From Candidatus Zipacnadia bacterium (GTDB lineage Bacteria > Armatimonadota > Zipacnadia > Zipacnadales > UBA5352): a DNA stretch of 32,867 nt. The stretch is from the NCBI GenBank assembly GCA_029821635.1, contig JALGSW010000031.1, positions 1-32,867 on the forward strand, in the 5' to 3' direction. A model generated the notes under the pieces. That model saw only the letters and a program-made list of their open reading frames with translations. It did not search any database and was not told the origin of the DNA. A program made the translations under genes and the position numbers. Within the stretch, counting starts at the first letter, position 1. The number at the start of each line of letters is the position of its first letter. Of the stretch, positions 14,515-21,794 are shown piece after piece.

Positions 14515-17181
14515 ATGAAGTGCCAGCAGATCCGCGACAGCTTCCTTGGTTTCTTCGAGGACCGGGGGCACCTGATCCTGCCCTCGACGCCTCTTGTCAC
14601 CGACGACCCGACCACGCTCTTCACCGTCGCCGGGATGCAGCCGTTCATCGGCGCATTCCGCGGCGAGGAGAAGGCGCCCGCGCCGCGCGTCGTCACCAAT
14701 CAGAAGTGCGCGCGCATGGGCGATCTCGAGCGCGTCGGCCACTCACCCATGCATCACACCTTCTTTGAGATGCTCGGCAACTTCTCCTTCGGCGACTACT
14801 TCAAGCGCGAGGCGATCGAGTTCGCGTGGGAGTACGTCGTCGATGTGCTGCACATCCCCACTGACGACCTCTGGATCACCGTCTTCACCGAGGACGACGA
14901 GGCCGAGGAGATCTGGAACAAGCGCATCGGTGTGCCGATCGAGCGCATCGTGCGGCTCGGGCGTGGGGAGAACTGGTGGCCCGAGGAGCGCTGGGAGGGG
15001 CCCTGCGGACCGTGCACCGAGATCCACCTCGACAACGGCCCCGAGGTCGGCTGCGGCCAGCCCGACTGCGGCCCGGACTGCGACTGCCCGCGCTTCGTTG
15101 AGCTGTGGAACCTCGTCTTCCAGATGTATACCGAGGCCCCCGACGGGACGCTCACCGAGCTACCCGCCCCCGGCGTGGATACCGGCATGGGCTTCGAGCG
15201 CCTCGCGATGATCCTGCAGGGCAAGCAGTTCAGCACCGAGACCGACGAGATGTGGCAGATCATCCAGCGCACCATCGAGATCGCCCGCGAGGACTGGGGC
15301 CGGGAGCTTGCCTACGGGCAGGACCCGGAGACGGACACCGCGCTGCGCGTGATCTGCGACCACGCCCGCGGGGCGGCGATGCTCACCGCCGACGGCGTCG
15401 CGCCCACCAACGAGGGCGCGGGATACGTGCTGCGCAGGTTCCTGCGCCGCGCGTACCGCTTCGGGCTGGAGATCGGCGCGGACGGACCCTTCATGCACAA
15501 GGTCCTGCCCGCGGTCGCGGACGTGATGGGGCAGGCCTACCCGGAGCTGCATGCCCGGCAGGACTTCTCCGTGGGCGTTGTGAAGGCCGAGGAGGAGCAG
15601 TTCGCCTCGACGCTCGCGCAGGGCATGGAGCGCATCGGCGGTCTCATCGAGATGCTCCAGCGGAAGCATCGCCCTCAGACGGGCGGTCTCGCCATCGGCC
15701 CGGTGCAGATCCCCGGCGATGAAGCCTTCCGGCTCTACGACACCTTCGGCCTGCCGCGGGAGATGACCGTGGAGATCGCGGGCGATCATGGCATGACCGT
15801 GGACATAGAGGGCTTCGAGGCCGCAATGGCGCGGCAGCGCGAGCGCTCGCGGGCGGCCGTCACCGGCCTGTCCATCCACGGCGGCTCTACGGTCGCCACG
15901 AAGCTCGCGGCCACGGAGTTCACCGGCTACGACGCGATCTCTGCGCGCGGCAGCGTGCAGGCGATCGTGGTCGAGGGCGAGCTCGCGGAGAGCCTCGCCG
16001 ATGGCGCGGAGGGCGCGCTGGTGCTCGACCGCACGCCGTTCTACGCCGAGCGCGGCGGCCAGCTCGGCGATCACGGTGTCATCAGCGGCGATGGCTTCCA
16101 CTTCGAAGTCACGGACACGCAGCCGCTCGGTGCAGCCGTGGCGCACATCGGCCGGATGGTCGAGGGCGCAGTGCGCGGAGGCGACGCGGTAACTGCGACC
16201 GTCGATGAGGACCGCCGCGACGCGGTGCGGCGGCATCACACCGCCACGCATCTTCTGCACGCGGCGCTGCGCCAGGTCGTCGGCGGGCATGTGAAGCAGG
16301 CGGGCTCGCTGGTCGGGCCGGATCGCCTGCGCTTCGACTTCTCCCACCACCAGGCGGTCGATCACGACGCGCTGGTGCAGATCGAGGAGCATGTGAACCG
16401 CTGGATCCTCGAGGACCTGCCGGTCGACATCGAGTTCATGGACCTGGACGAGGCGCGGGACGCGGGCGCGGTCGCGTTGTTCGATGAGAAGTACGACGAG
16501 ACCGTGCGCACGGTGCGCGTTGGCGAGACCAGCTTCGAGCTGTGCGGCGGCATCCACTGCTGCCGGACGGGCGAGATCGGCTCGGTGCGCGTGCTGGCGG
16601 AGAGCTCGGTGGCGGCGGGAACGCGGCGGATCGAGGCGGTTGCGGGGATGGCCGCGGTGCGGCACTCGCGCCATGCCGACGAGCGCCTGCTGGCGCTCTC
16701 GCACGAGCTGAACTGCCCCGGCGACGAGATCGCCGAGCGCATCGGCGCGCAGCGCGAGCGGATCAAGGAGCTGGAGCGCGAGGTCGAGCAGGCGCGGCAG
16801 ATGTCCGCGTCGATCAGCGTGCCGGACCTGGTCGCGAGCGCGACCGAGGTCGCTGGTGTGAAGCTGGTCACGGGTGTGATCGAGGGCGGGGACCGGGAGG
16901 TCCTCAAGGGCCTCGCCGATGAGATCGTGGAGAAGCTCGGCAGCGGCGTGGTGGTGCTCGGCGGCGACGCGGATGGCGTGGCGCTGGTGGCGAAGGTCTC
17001 GCAGGACCTGATCGGCCGCGGCGGCCATGCGGGCAATCTGATCCGGGAGGTCGCGCAGCGCGCAGGCGGCGGGGGCGGCGGCGCGCCGCACTTCGCCCAG
17101 GCGGGTGGCGGCGACCCGGCAAAGCTCGCTGATGCGATCGCGGCCGCGCCGGAGATCGTCGCGGCGCAGCTCGGAGGTTGA
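14515..17181 (+). CDS. alaS: Alanyl-tRNA synthetase
   Basis: The 888-residue enzyme charges tRNA-Ala in the cytoplasm. The catalytic class II core is at the N-terminus (RDSFLGFFEDRGHLILPSTPLV, then FTVAGMQPF and HTFFEMLGNFSFGDYFK), with a Cys-rich insertion GCGQPDCGPDCDC near 180 as in many Gram-positive-type enzymes. The editing domain carries the zinc ligands in HTATHLLH (~575) and CGGIHC (~677). A coiled-coil and the C-Ala domain ending with a Gly-rich HFAQAGGGDPAKL segment complete it. Length is normal. The start follows GGGAGAGG. Its stop lies 5 nt before the ruvX ATG, and alaS-ruvX-mltG is a common bacterial order. Confidence 0.97.
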   Translation: MKCQQIRDSFLGFFEDRGHLILPSTPLVTDDPTTLFTVAGMQPFIGAFRGEEKAPAPRVVTNQKCARMGDLERVGHSPMHHTFFEMLGNFSFGDYFKREAIEFAWEYVVDVLHIPTDDLWITVFTEDDEAEEIWNKRIGVPIERIVRLGRGENWWPEERWEGPCGPCTEIHLDNGPEVGCGQPDCGPDCDCPRFVELWNLVFQMYTEAPDGTLTELPAPGVDTGMGFERLAMILQGKQFSTETDEMWQIIQRTIEIAREDWGRELAYGQDPETDTALRVICDHARGAAMLTADGVAPTNEGAGYVLRRFLRRAYRFGLEIGADGPFMHKVLPAVADVMGQAYPELHARQDFSVGVVKAEEEQFASTLAQGMERIGGLIEMLQRKHRPQTGGLAIGPVQIPGDEAFRLYDTFGLPREMTVEIAGDHGMTVDIEGFEAAMARQRERSRAAVTGLSIHGGSTVATKLAATEFTGYDAISARGSVQAIVVEGELAESLADGAEGALVLDRTPFYAERGGQLGDHGVISGDGFHFEVTDTQPLGAAVAHIGRMVEGAVRGGDAVTATVDEDRRDAVRRHHTATHLLHAALRQVVGGHVKQAGSLVGPDRLRFDFSHHQAVDHDALVQIEEHVNRWILEDLPVDIEFMDLDEARDAGAVALFDEKYDETVRTVRVGETSFELCGGIHCCRTGEIGSVRVLAESSVAAGTRRIEAVAGMAAVRHSRHADERLLALSHELNCPGDEIAERIGAQRERIKELEREVEQARQMSASISVPDLVASATEVAGVKLVTGVIEGGDREVLKGLADEIVEKLGSGVVVLGGDADGVALVAKVSQDLIGRGGHAGNLIREVAQRAGGGGGGAPHFAQAGGGDPAKLADAIAAAPEIVAAQLGG

Positions 17182-17186
17182 CGCGG

Positions 17187-17615
17187 ATGCGCACGCTCGG
17201 GGTGGATGCGGGTGAGAGGCGGATCGGGCTGGCGCTGAGCGACGCGTCCGGGCTGATCGCCTCACCGCTGGAGGTGCTGACCGTGGCGGAGGGCGATGAC
17301 CCGGTCGCGCTGGTGCTCGACCGCGCGCGGGACGTCGGCGCCGAGTGCATCGTGGTGGGCATGCCGATCGATCTGCGTGGCGAAGTGGGCGTAGCGGCGC
17401 AGCGGATGAACGAGTTCGTGACGAGGCTGCGGGAGGCGTCGGAGGTGCCGGTGGAGACGTGCGATGAGCGCATGACCTCGGTGGTCGCCGCGCGTAGCAT
17501 GCAGGAGGCCGGGCTGACCGAGCGGGCCCGCCGCGGGCAGGTGGATAAGGTGGCCGCGGCACTGATCCTGCAGACGTGGCTTGACCTGCGCCGCTCGGGT
17601 GGCGAGACGCGATGA
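17187..17615 (+). CDS. ruvX: YqgF/RuvX family Holliday-junction resolvase-like nuclease
   Basis: The 142-residue protein has an RNase H-like fold. MRTLGVDAGERRIGLALSD gives the first acidic residue and its G.RRIG loop, VVGMPIDLRGE gives the central motif, and ETCDERMTSVVA and KVAAALILQTWLD carry the remaining catalytic residues. The family processes 16S rRNA ends in some bacteria or resolves Holliday junctions in others. I start at ATG 17187, 9 nt after GGAGG; a TTG at 17178 would overlap the alaS stop and is unlikely. The stop overlaps the mltG start as ATGA, indicating translational coupling. Confidence 0.94.
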   Translation: MRTLGVDAGERRIGLALSDASGLIASPLEVLTVAEGDDPVALVLDRARDVGAECIVVGMPIDLRGEVGVAAQRMNEFVTRLREASEVPVETCDERMTSVVAARSMQEAGLTERARRGQVDKVAAALILQTWLDLRRSGGETR

Positions 17616-18622
17616 AGCGCGTCGGCATCATCATCCTCGCGATCGTGGTGGGCCTGGGGATGATCGCGGCGTACTCCGCGTACGACTGGTACCGCTCGGG
17701 GCTGGGGCCGGTCAACAGCTCCGCGACGCCGCAGATCGTGCGCATCCGCGAGGGCAGCTCCGTGTCGGCGATTGCCGATCAGCTCGCCGATGAGTCGCTG
17801 ATTCGCAACCCGCAGGCTTTCATGCTGATGCTGCGGATCGAGGGGCTGTCGGGGAAGCTGCAGGCGGGCGTGTATGAGGTCTCGGGCACGATGAGCGGGG
17901 AGGAGGTCGCGCGGCACATCGCCTCGGGCAAGGTCGCGATGCGTCGGCTGACGATCCCCGAGGGCCTGACGCTCAAGCAGATCGCCGAGCGGGTGGCGCA
18001 GGCCGAACTGATCGAGGACGCCGCGACTTTCGAGGAAGCGTCGGTCGGCGCGACGATCGAGTCGGCGGTCGCGATGCCCGTCCCCGATGGCAGCCTCGAG
18101 GGCTACCTCTTCCCGGAGACCTACGACTTCTGCTGCGACCTGCGGCCCGACCCGATCATCATCCGCATGGTGGCGGAGCTGGAGGAGCGCTTCTACAAGC
18201 CCTACCGGGAGGAGATCGAGGCGCGGGGCCTGAGCCTGCATCAGATCGTGACGATGGCGTCGCTGGTGGAGCGCGAGGCGAAGCTGGACTGGGAGCGGCC
18301 GCTGATCGCGGGCGTCATTCAGAACCGGCTGGATCGCGGGATGAAGCTGCAGATCGACGCGACCGTGCAGTACGCGCTGCCCGAGCACAAGGAGCGGCTG
18401 CTGTTCGAGGACCTGAAGATCGACTCGCCCTACAACACCTACCGGCACGCGGGCTTGCCGCCGGGGCCGATCGCATCGCCCGGCCTGCCCTCGCTGCTCG
18501 CGGCGCTGCGGTCGGAGGAGACCGGCGCGTTCTTCTACGTCGCGCGGGAGGACGGATCGCACATCTTCTCACCGACCTACGCCGAGCACCAACGCGCCAT
18601 CAGCAGCATCAGGGGACAGTGA
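17612..18622 (+). CDS. mltG: Endolytic transglycosylase MltG (YceG family)
   Basis: The 336-residue protein is anchored by one N-terminal membrane helix (IIILAIVVGLGMIAAYSAY) and works on nascent peptidoglycan outside the membrane, cutting glycan strands during cell elongation. The YceG domain shows VRIREGSSVSAIADQLADE, the LQAGVYEVSGTMS segment, LTIPEGLTLKQIAERV, the GYLFPETYDF signature, the catalytic-Glu region IVTMASLVEREA, and the closing SPYNTYRHAGLPPGPIASPG. Length is typical. It overlaps ruvX by 4 nt and is followed 4 nt later by yqeG, so it sits inside a tight operon. Confidence 0.96.
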   Translation: MKRVGIIILAIVVGLGMIAAYSAYDWYRSGLGPVNSSATPQIVRIREGSSVSAIADQLADESLIRNPQAFMLMLRIEGLSGKLQAGVYEVSGTMSGEEVARHIASGKVAMRRLTIPEGLTLKQIAERVAQAELIEDAATFEEASVGATIESAVAMPVPDGSLEGYLFPETYDFCCDLRPDPIIIRMVAELEERFYKPYREEIEARGLSLHQIVTMASLVEREAKLDWERPLIAGVIQNRLDRGMKLQIDATVQYALPEHKERLLFEDLKIDSPYNTYRHAGLPPGPIASPGLPSLLAALRSEETGAFFYVAREDGSHIFSPTYAEHQRAISSIRGQ

Positions 18623-18626
18623 GCCC

Positions 18627-19184
18627 ATGGGATTGCTGGACGTATTCAGGCCCGACCAGGTCGTGCACGGCGTGACATCGATTGACCTCGATGCGCTGGC
18701 GGAGCGCGGCATCGAGGGCCTGCTGATCGACGTGGACAACACGCTGATCGCCCACGGTGTGGGGGAGCTCACGCCCGAGCGGCTGGACTGGGCGGAGCGG
18801 GCAGTGGAGCGCTTCCGGGTCTGCCTCGTCTCGAACTCCATGACCGGCAGGCGCATGCGGCGCCTGGCCAACACGCTGGGCATCCCCGGGCTGGCCGTCT
18901 GGCACTGGGACCGCAAGCCCTTCACCGGCGGCGTGCGGCGGGCGATGCGGCTGATCGGCAGCACGCCTCGGACGACCGCGATGATCGGTGACCAGGTGAT
19001 GACCGACATCCTCGCCGGGAACCGCGCCGGCCTGCACACGATCTGGGTGCAGAAGATCGCCGAGGCGGAGAGCATCTTCACGCGCATCCTCCACCGGCCG
19101 CTTGAGGGGCGCATCGTCAAACGGCTCGGCTGCCGGCACGAGGACGCCACCGAGGCCGAGGAGGCATCGCCCGATGAAGCCTGA
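18627..19184 (+). CDS. yqeG: YqeG-family HAD phosphatase
   Basis: The 185-residue product is a HAD hydrolase of the YqeG group (TIGR01668-like), related to eukaryotic phosphatidylglycerophosphate phosphatases. Motif I is LIDVDNTLIAH (nucleophile and acid/base Asp in DVDNT), motif II is VSNS, motif III the Lys of RKPFTGG, and motif IV GDQVMTDILAGNRAG. The opening LLDVFRPDQVVHGVTSIDLDAL is also typical of the family. The exact substrate is unproven in bacteria. It lies between mltG and aroE, overlapping the latter by 11 nt; in Firmicutes yqeG also precedes aroE, with a GTPase gene (yqeH) between them that is absent here. Confidence 0.93.
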   Translation: MGLLDVFRPDQVVHGVTSIDLDALAERGIEGLLIDVDNTLIAHGVGELTPERLDWAERAVERFRVCLVSNSMTGRRMRRLANTLGIPGLAVWHWDRKPFTGGVRRAMRLIGSTPRTTAMIGDQVMTDILAGNRAGLHTIWVQKIAEAESIFTRILHRPLEGRIVKRLGCRHEDATEAEEASPDEA

Positions 19185-20046
19185 CACGCAGACGCGCCTC
19201 GTGGGCGTGATCGGCTGGCCGATCGAGCACAGCCTCTCGCCCGCCATGCAGAACGCGGCGCTGCGGGAGATGGGCCTGAACTGGCTCTACCTCGCGTTCG
19301 CGGTTGAGCCGGAGCGCGTCGGGCAGGCGATCGGCGGCGTGCGCGGGCTCGGGCTGGTGGGCCTGAACGTGACGATCCCGCACAAGAGCGCGGTGATCGA
19401 GCACCTCGACGAGATCGACGACGCGGTCGAGGCGCTGGGCGTCGCGAACACGATCGTGCGACGCGAGGACGGCTCGCTGATGGGGCACAACACCGACGGG
19501 CCCGGCTTCCTGCGCTCACTGGGCGAGCATGGGCACGGCGTGGCGGGGAGAGCGGTCGCGCTGATGGGCGCGGGCGGCTCCGCGCGCTCGGTCGCCTGGG
19601 CCTGCGCGCGTGATGGCGCCGCGAGCGTCACGGTGATCAACCGCACGCTCGAGCGCGCGGAGGACGTGGCGGAGTTGGTGCGAGGCGCCACGGGCCTCGC
19701 GCGCGTGAACGCCGTCGGCCTGGGGAGCTCGGAGGCGCGCGAGGCCGTCTCGGTCGCGGACGTGATCGTGGACTGCACCTCGGTCGGCATGTACCCCCGC
19801 CACGACGTCGAGCCCGTGGTGCCCGCCGCGTGGATGCGCGCCGGGCAGGTGGTCGTGGACCTCACGTACAACCCGATAGACACGGTGCTGCTGAAGGCCG
19901 CGCGCGCAGCGGGGGCACAGACGGTCGATGGCGCCGGGATGCTGGTGCATCAGGGCGCGATCTCACTGCAGTACTGGTCCGGGCAGGAGCCGCCGGTGGA
20001 GACGATGAGGCGGGCGCTGCTTGCGGGCCTGGGCGTCACGGAGTGA
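19174..20046 (+). CDS. aroE: Shikimate dehydrogenase (NADP+)
   Basis: The 290-residue enzyme reduces 3-dehydroshikimate in aromatic amino-acid synthesis. I start at ATG 19174, 9 nt after GAGGAGG inside yqeG; the longer open frame from 19102 lacks family sequence. The substrate domain has IGWPIEHSLSPAMQNAAL, NVTIPHKSAV with the catalytic Lys, and HNTDGPGF with the catalytic Asp. The nucleotide domain has MGAGGSARSVAW and NRTLERAEDVAEL, consistent with NADP binding. The end LVHQGAISLQYWSG is standard. It is the last of the tightly overlapping genes; 28 nt separate it from the next. Confidence 0.96.
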   Translation: MKPDTQTRLVGVIGWPIEHSLSPAMQNAALREMGLNWLYLAFAVEPERVGQAIGGVRGLGLVGLNVTIPHKSAVIEHLDEIDDAVEALGVANTIVRREDGSLMGHNTDGPGFLRSLGEHGHGVAGRAVALMGAGGSARSVAWACARDGAASVTVINRTLERAEDVAELVRGATGLARVNAVGLGSSEAREAVSVADVIVDCTSVGMYPRHDVEPVVPAAWMRAGQVVVDLTYNPIDTVLLKAARAAGAQTVDGAGMLVHQGAISLQYWSGQEPPVETMRRALLAGLGVTE

Positions 20047-20074
20047 CAGTCACACACTCAGAGGTGACCGAACG

Positions 20075-20905
20075 ATGCGCTTCTCGCTGATGACCTACAC
20101 GGTGCACGCAGGGCAGCCCGGCGGGCTGCAGACGCTTGAGGAGATGGCCGACTTCGCGCGCGGGCTGGAGTTCGAGGCGCTGGAGCTGTCGGCGCGCGAC
20201 CTGGCGGGCCGCGAGCCGGCTGAGATCGCCGAGCTGTGCGGCGCGCGCGGGCTGGAGATCTCGTGCATCAACGGCCCCGCGGACCTCGCGGCGGCCGATG
20301 ACGCCGGCTTCGAGGCCGGACTCGTGCAGGCGCGCGAACTGACGGACGCCGCGGCGGAGATGGGCTGCCCGGTGATCATGCTCATCCCCGGCCGCGCCGC
20401 CTCCGAGGACGACCTGCCGCGCGCCGCGCAGCGGATAGCGCAGGGCCTCAGTCAGGCCGTCAAGTATGCCGCCGAGCGGCATATTGCGGTCACAATCGAA
20501 GATTTTCCGAACCCTCTGGCGCCGTACGCGTCAATTGATCAGGTGCGCTATCTGCTCAACTGGGCGCCCGGGCTGAAGCTCACGTACGACTGCGGCAACT
20601 GGGTGGTTGGCGGTGACGATCCGGTGGAGGCGCTCTACGCGTTCCCCGGAGACATAGTCAACGCGCACATCAAGGAGTGGGAGCCCGACCCGAACGAGGC
20701 GCGCATTCAGACGCCCGACGGCTGGCTGCGGGGTGGGCTCCACGGGGAGGGCGTACTCGATCAGCGGGCGATACTCACCGCGCTCGTGGACATTCGCTTC
20801 GAGGGCTTCCTGGCGTTCGAGTACGAGGGCGTGCTGGACCATCTGGACGCGACCCGTCGCGGGATGGACTACCTGCGGGGCTTGCTGGCCGAGATCGAAG
20901 GCTGA
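20075..20905 (+). CDS. Sugar phosphate isomerase/epimerase-like TIM barrel
   Basis: The 276-residue protein belongs to the AP-endonuclease-2/xylose-isomerase-like superfamily. The ATG at 20075 follows GAGGTG by 9 nt; the upstream extension to 20021 is inside aroE and not family-like. Barrel strands carry metal-ligand candidates: Glu in VTIEDFPNP, Asp in LTYDCGNW, His in VNAHIKEW, and Glu in FLAFEYEG. The LHGEGVLDQRAILTAL segment is characteristic of inosose isomerase and tagatose/psicose epimerase relatives. The reaction cannot be fixed; isomerisation of a sugar from the nearby polysaccharide enzymes is plausible. A stretch around 20460-20545 is lower in GC than its surroundings. Confidence 0.8.
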   Translation: MRFSLMTYTVHAGQPGGLQTLEEMADFARGLEFEALELSARDLAGREPAEIAELCGARGLEISCINGPADLAAADDAGFEAGLVQARELTDAAAEMGCPVIMLIPGRAASEDDLPRAAQRIAQGLSQAVKYAAERHIAVTIEDFPNPLAPYASIDQVRYLLNWAPGLKLTYDCGNWVVGGDDPVEALYAFPGDIVNAHIKEWEPDPNEARIQTPDGWLRGGLHGEGVLDQRAILTALVDIRFEGFLAFEYEGVLDHLDATRRGMDYLRGLLAEIEG

Positions 20906-20913
20906 GTGCAGGA

Positions 20914-20927
20914 GAGTGAGCGCACTC
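20914..20927 (+). other. Small hairpin after the isomerase gene
   Basis: GAGTG and CACTC form a 5-bp stem around a 4-nt loop, 9 nt after the stop codon at 20905. It lacks a T-run and is too short to be a convincing terminator. Confidence 0.2.
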
Positions 20928-20986
20928 GTCGAAGACTAACTTAGTGGTGGGCGAACTTACTTGAGGACAGGAGAGGGGTCGTTGGG

Positions 20987-21667
20987 ATGATAGGCCGTCA
21001 GGTGCTGGGCATACTCGTGATAGCGCTGGTGGCGTGTTCGGTCGCGTCGGCGCAGGAGTGCGACTTCGTGGCTGTGGGTCAGAGCATGGGCGATGCGGCG
21101 GAGCAGGGCGACTGGGAAGCCGCGTTCGCAGGCGCGCAGCAGATACTCGAAGCCGCGCCGGACGATCTGACAGCGCTGACCGCAGAACAGCAGTACTGGG
21201 TCGGCATGGCGCACATGTACACGATGGCGCAGATGCTGGACATGGCGAAGGACGGGCTGCAGGATGAGGAGCAGGCGGCCTACGCTGCGGAAGTCAGCGG
21301 ATGGGTGCTCAATCCCTACGAAGACGTGCGCACCGTCAGCCATGGCGAGACAGTGGACCTGGCCGACTACCTCGTGCCCGGGCAGACCGTGATATTCGAC
21401 TTCTACAGCCAGTACTGCGGTCCGTGCGTGCAGTTCGGCCCGATGGTCGAGGCGCTGGCAACGCAGCGCGATGACATCGTGCTCGTGAAGGTTGACATCA
21501 ATCGGCCCGGCGTCGGCGGCATCGACTGGCAGTCGCCGGTCGCGAAGCAGTACAACCTGCGCGGGATTCCCTACTTCCGCGTCTACGGCCCGGATGGCAG
21601 CCCGTTGGCGGAGGGCCAGGAGGCCCGCGACATGGTTACCGGTTGGGTGCAGGAGATGGGAGGGTAG
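20987..21667 (+). CDS. Secreted thioredoxin-fold protein with CGPC motif
   Basis: The 226-residue product starts with a signal peptide (VLGILVIALVACSVASA). Residues ~25-115 are helical and unlike any domain I know. From ~120 there is a thioredoxin domain: VIFDFYSQYCGPCVQFGPMVEAL with the redox pair C144/C147, then LVKVDINRPG, and GIPYFRVYGPDG with the expected cis-Pro. The usual Trp before CGPC is Tyr here. It probably acts outside the membrane as a disulphide reductant or oxidase, perhaps serving the many Cys-containing secreted enzymes nearby, but this is inference. It stands alone, followed by strong hairpins that suggest termination. Confidence 0.85.
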   Translation: MIGRQVLGILVIALVACSVASAQECDFVAVGQSMGDAAEQGDWEAAFAGAQQILEAAPDDLTALTAEQQYWVGMAHMYTMAQMLDMAKDGLQDEEQAAYAAEVSGWVLNPYEDVRTVSHGETVDLADYLVPGQTVIFDFYSQYCGPCVQFGPMVEALATQRDDIVLVKVDINRPGVGGIDWQSPVAKQYNLRGIPYFRVYGPDGSPLAEGQEARDMVTGWVQEMGG

Positions 21668-21689
21668 TTCACTCCCTACGCGGAAACTA

Positions 21690-21706
21690 GCGGCCGTAGT
21701 GGCCGC
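21690..21706 (+). other. Short inverted repeat after the thioredoxin gene
   Basis: GCGGCC and GGCCGC pair perfectly around GTAGT, 22 nt after the stop at 21667. It may form part of the termination region together with the much longer stem at 21722. Confidence 0.35.
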
Positions 21707-21721
21707 CCGCTGCAAACCTTG

Positions 21722-21751
21722 AGCCGCGCCGGCCATCGTGCCGGCGCGGCT
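21722..21751 (+). terminator. Strong 12-bp stem-loop terminator
   Basis: AGCCGCGCCGGC and GCCGGCGCGGCT form a perfect 12-bp stem with a 6-nt loop (CATCGT), followed by a short TTGTGC. The location between two same-strand genes with separate ribosome sites fits a transcription terminator for the thioredoxin gene, although the T-run is minimal. Confidence 0.7.
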
Positions 21752-21762
21752 TGTGCATATCC

Positions 21763-21778
21763 GGGGCACGCGTGCCCC
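21763..21778. promoter_or_regulatory. Perfect 16-nt palindrome before the PL11 lipoprotein gene
   Basis: GGGGCACG is followed directly by CGTGCCCC, an uninterrupted dyad that ends 4 nt before the GGAGG ribosome site of the next gene. It may be an operator or an RNA hairpin shielding translation initiation. No regulator can be named. Confidence 0.35.
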
Positions 21779-21794
21779 ACCGGAGGTCGATCGT

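Noticed and set aside
15160..17745. 861-codon open frame on the minus strand
   Set aside because: It lies wholly opposite alaS, ruvX and the mltG start, which are certain genes. Its Arg/His/Ala-rich product has no family features; it is a high-GC shadow.
16904..18562. 552-codon open frame on the minus strand
   Set aside because: Antisense to the alaS end, ruvX and mltG; the composition is typical of a codon-bias shadow and no motif is visible.
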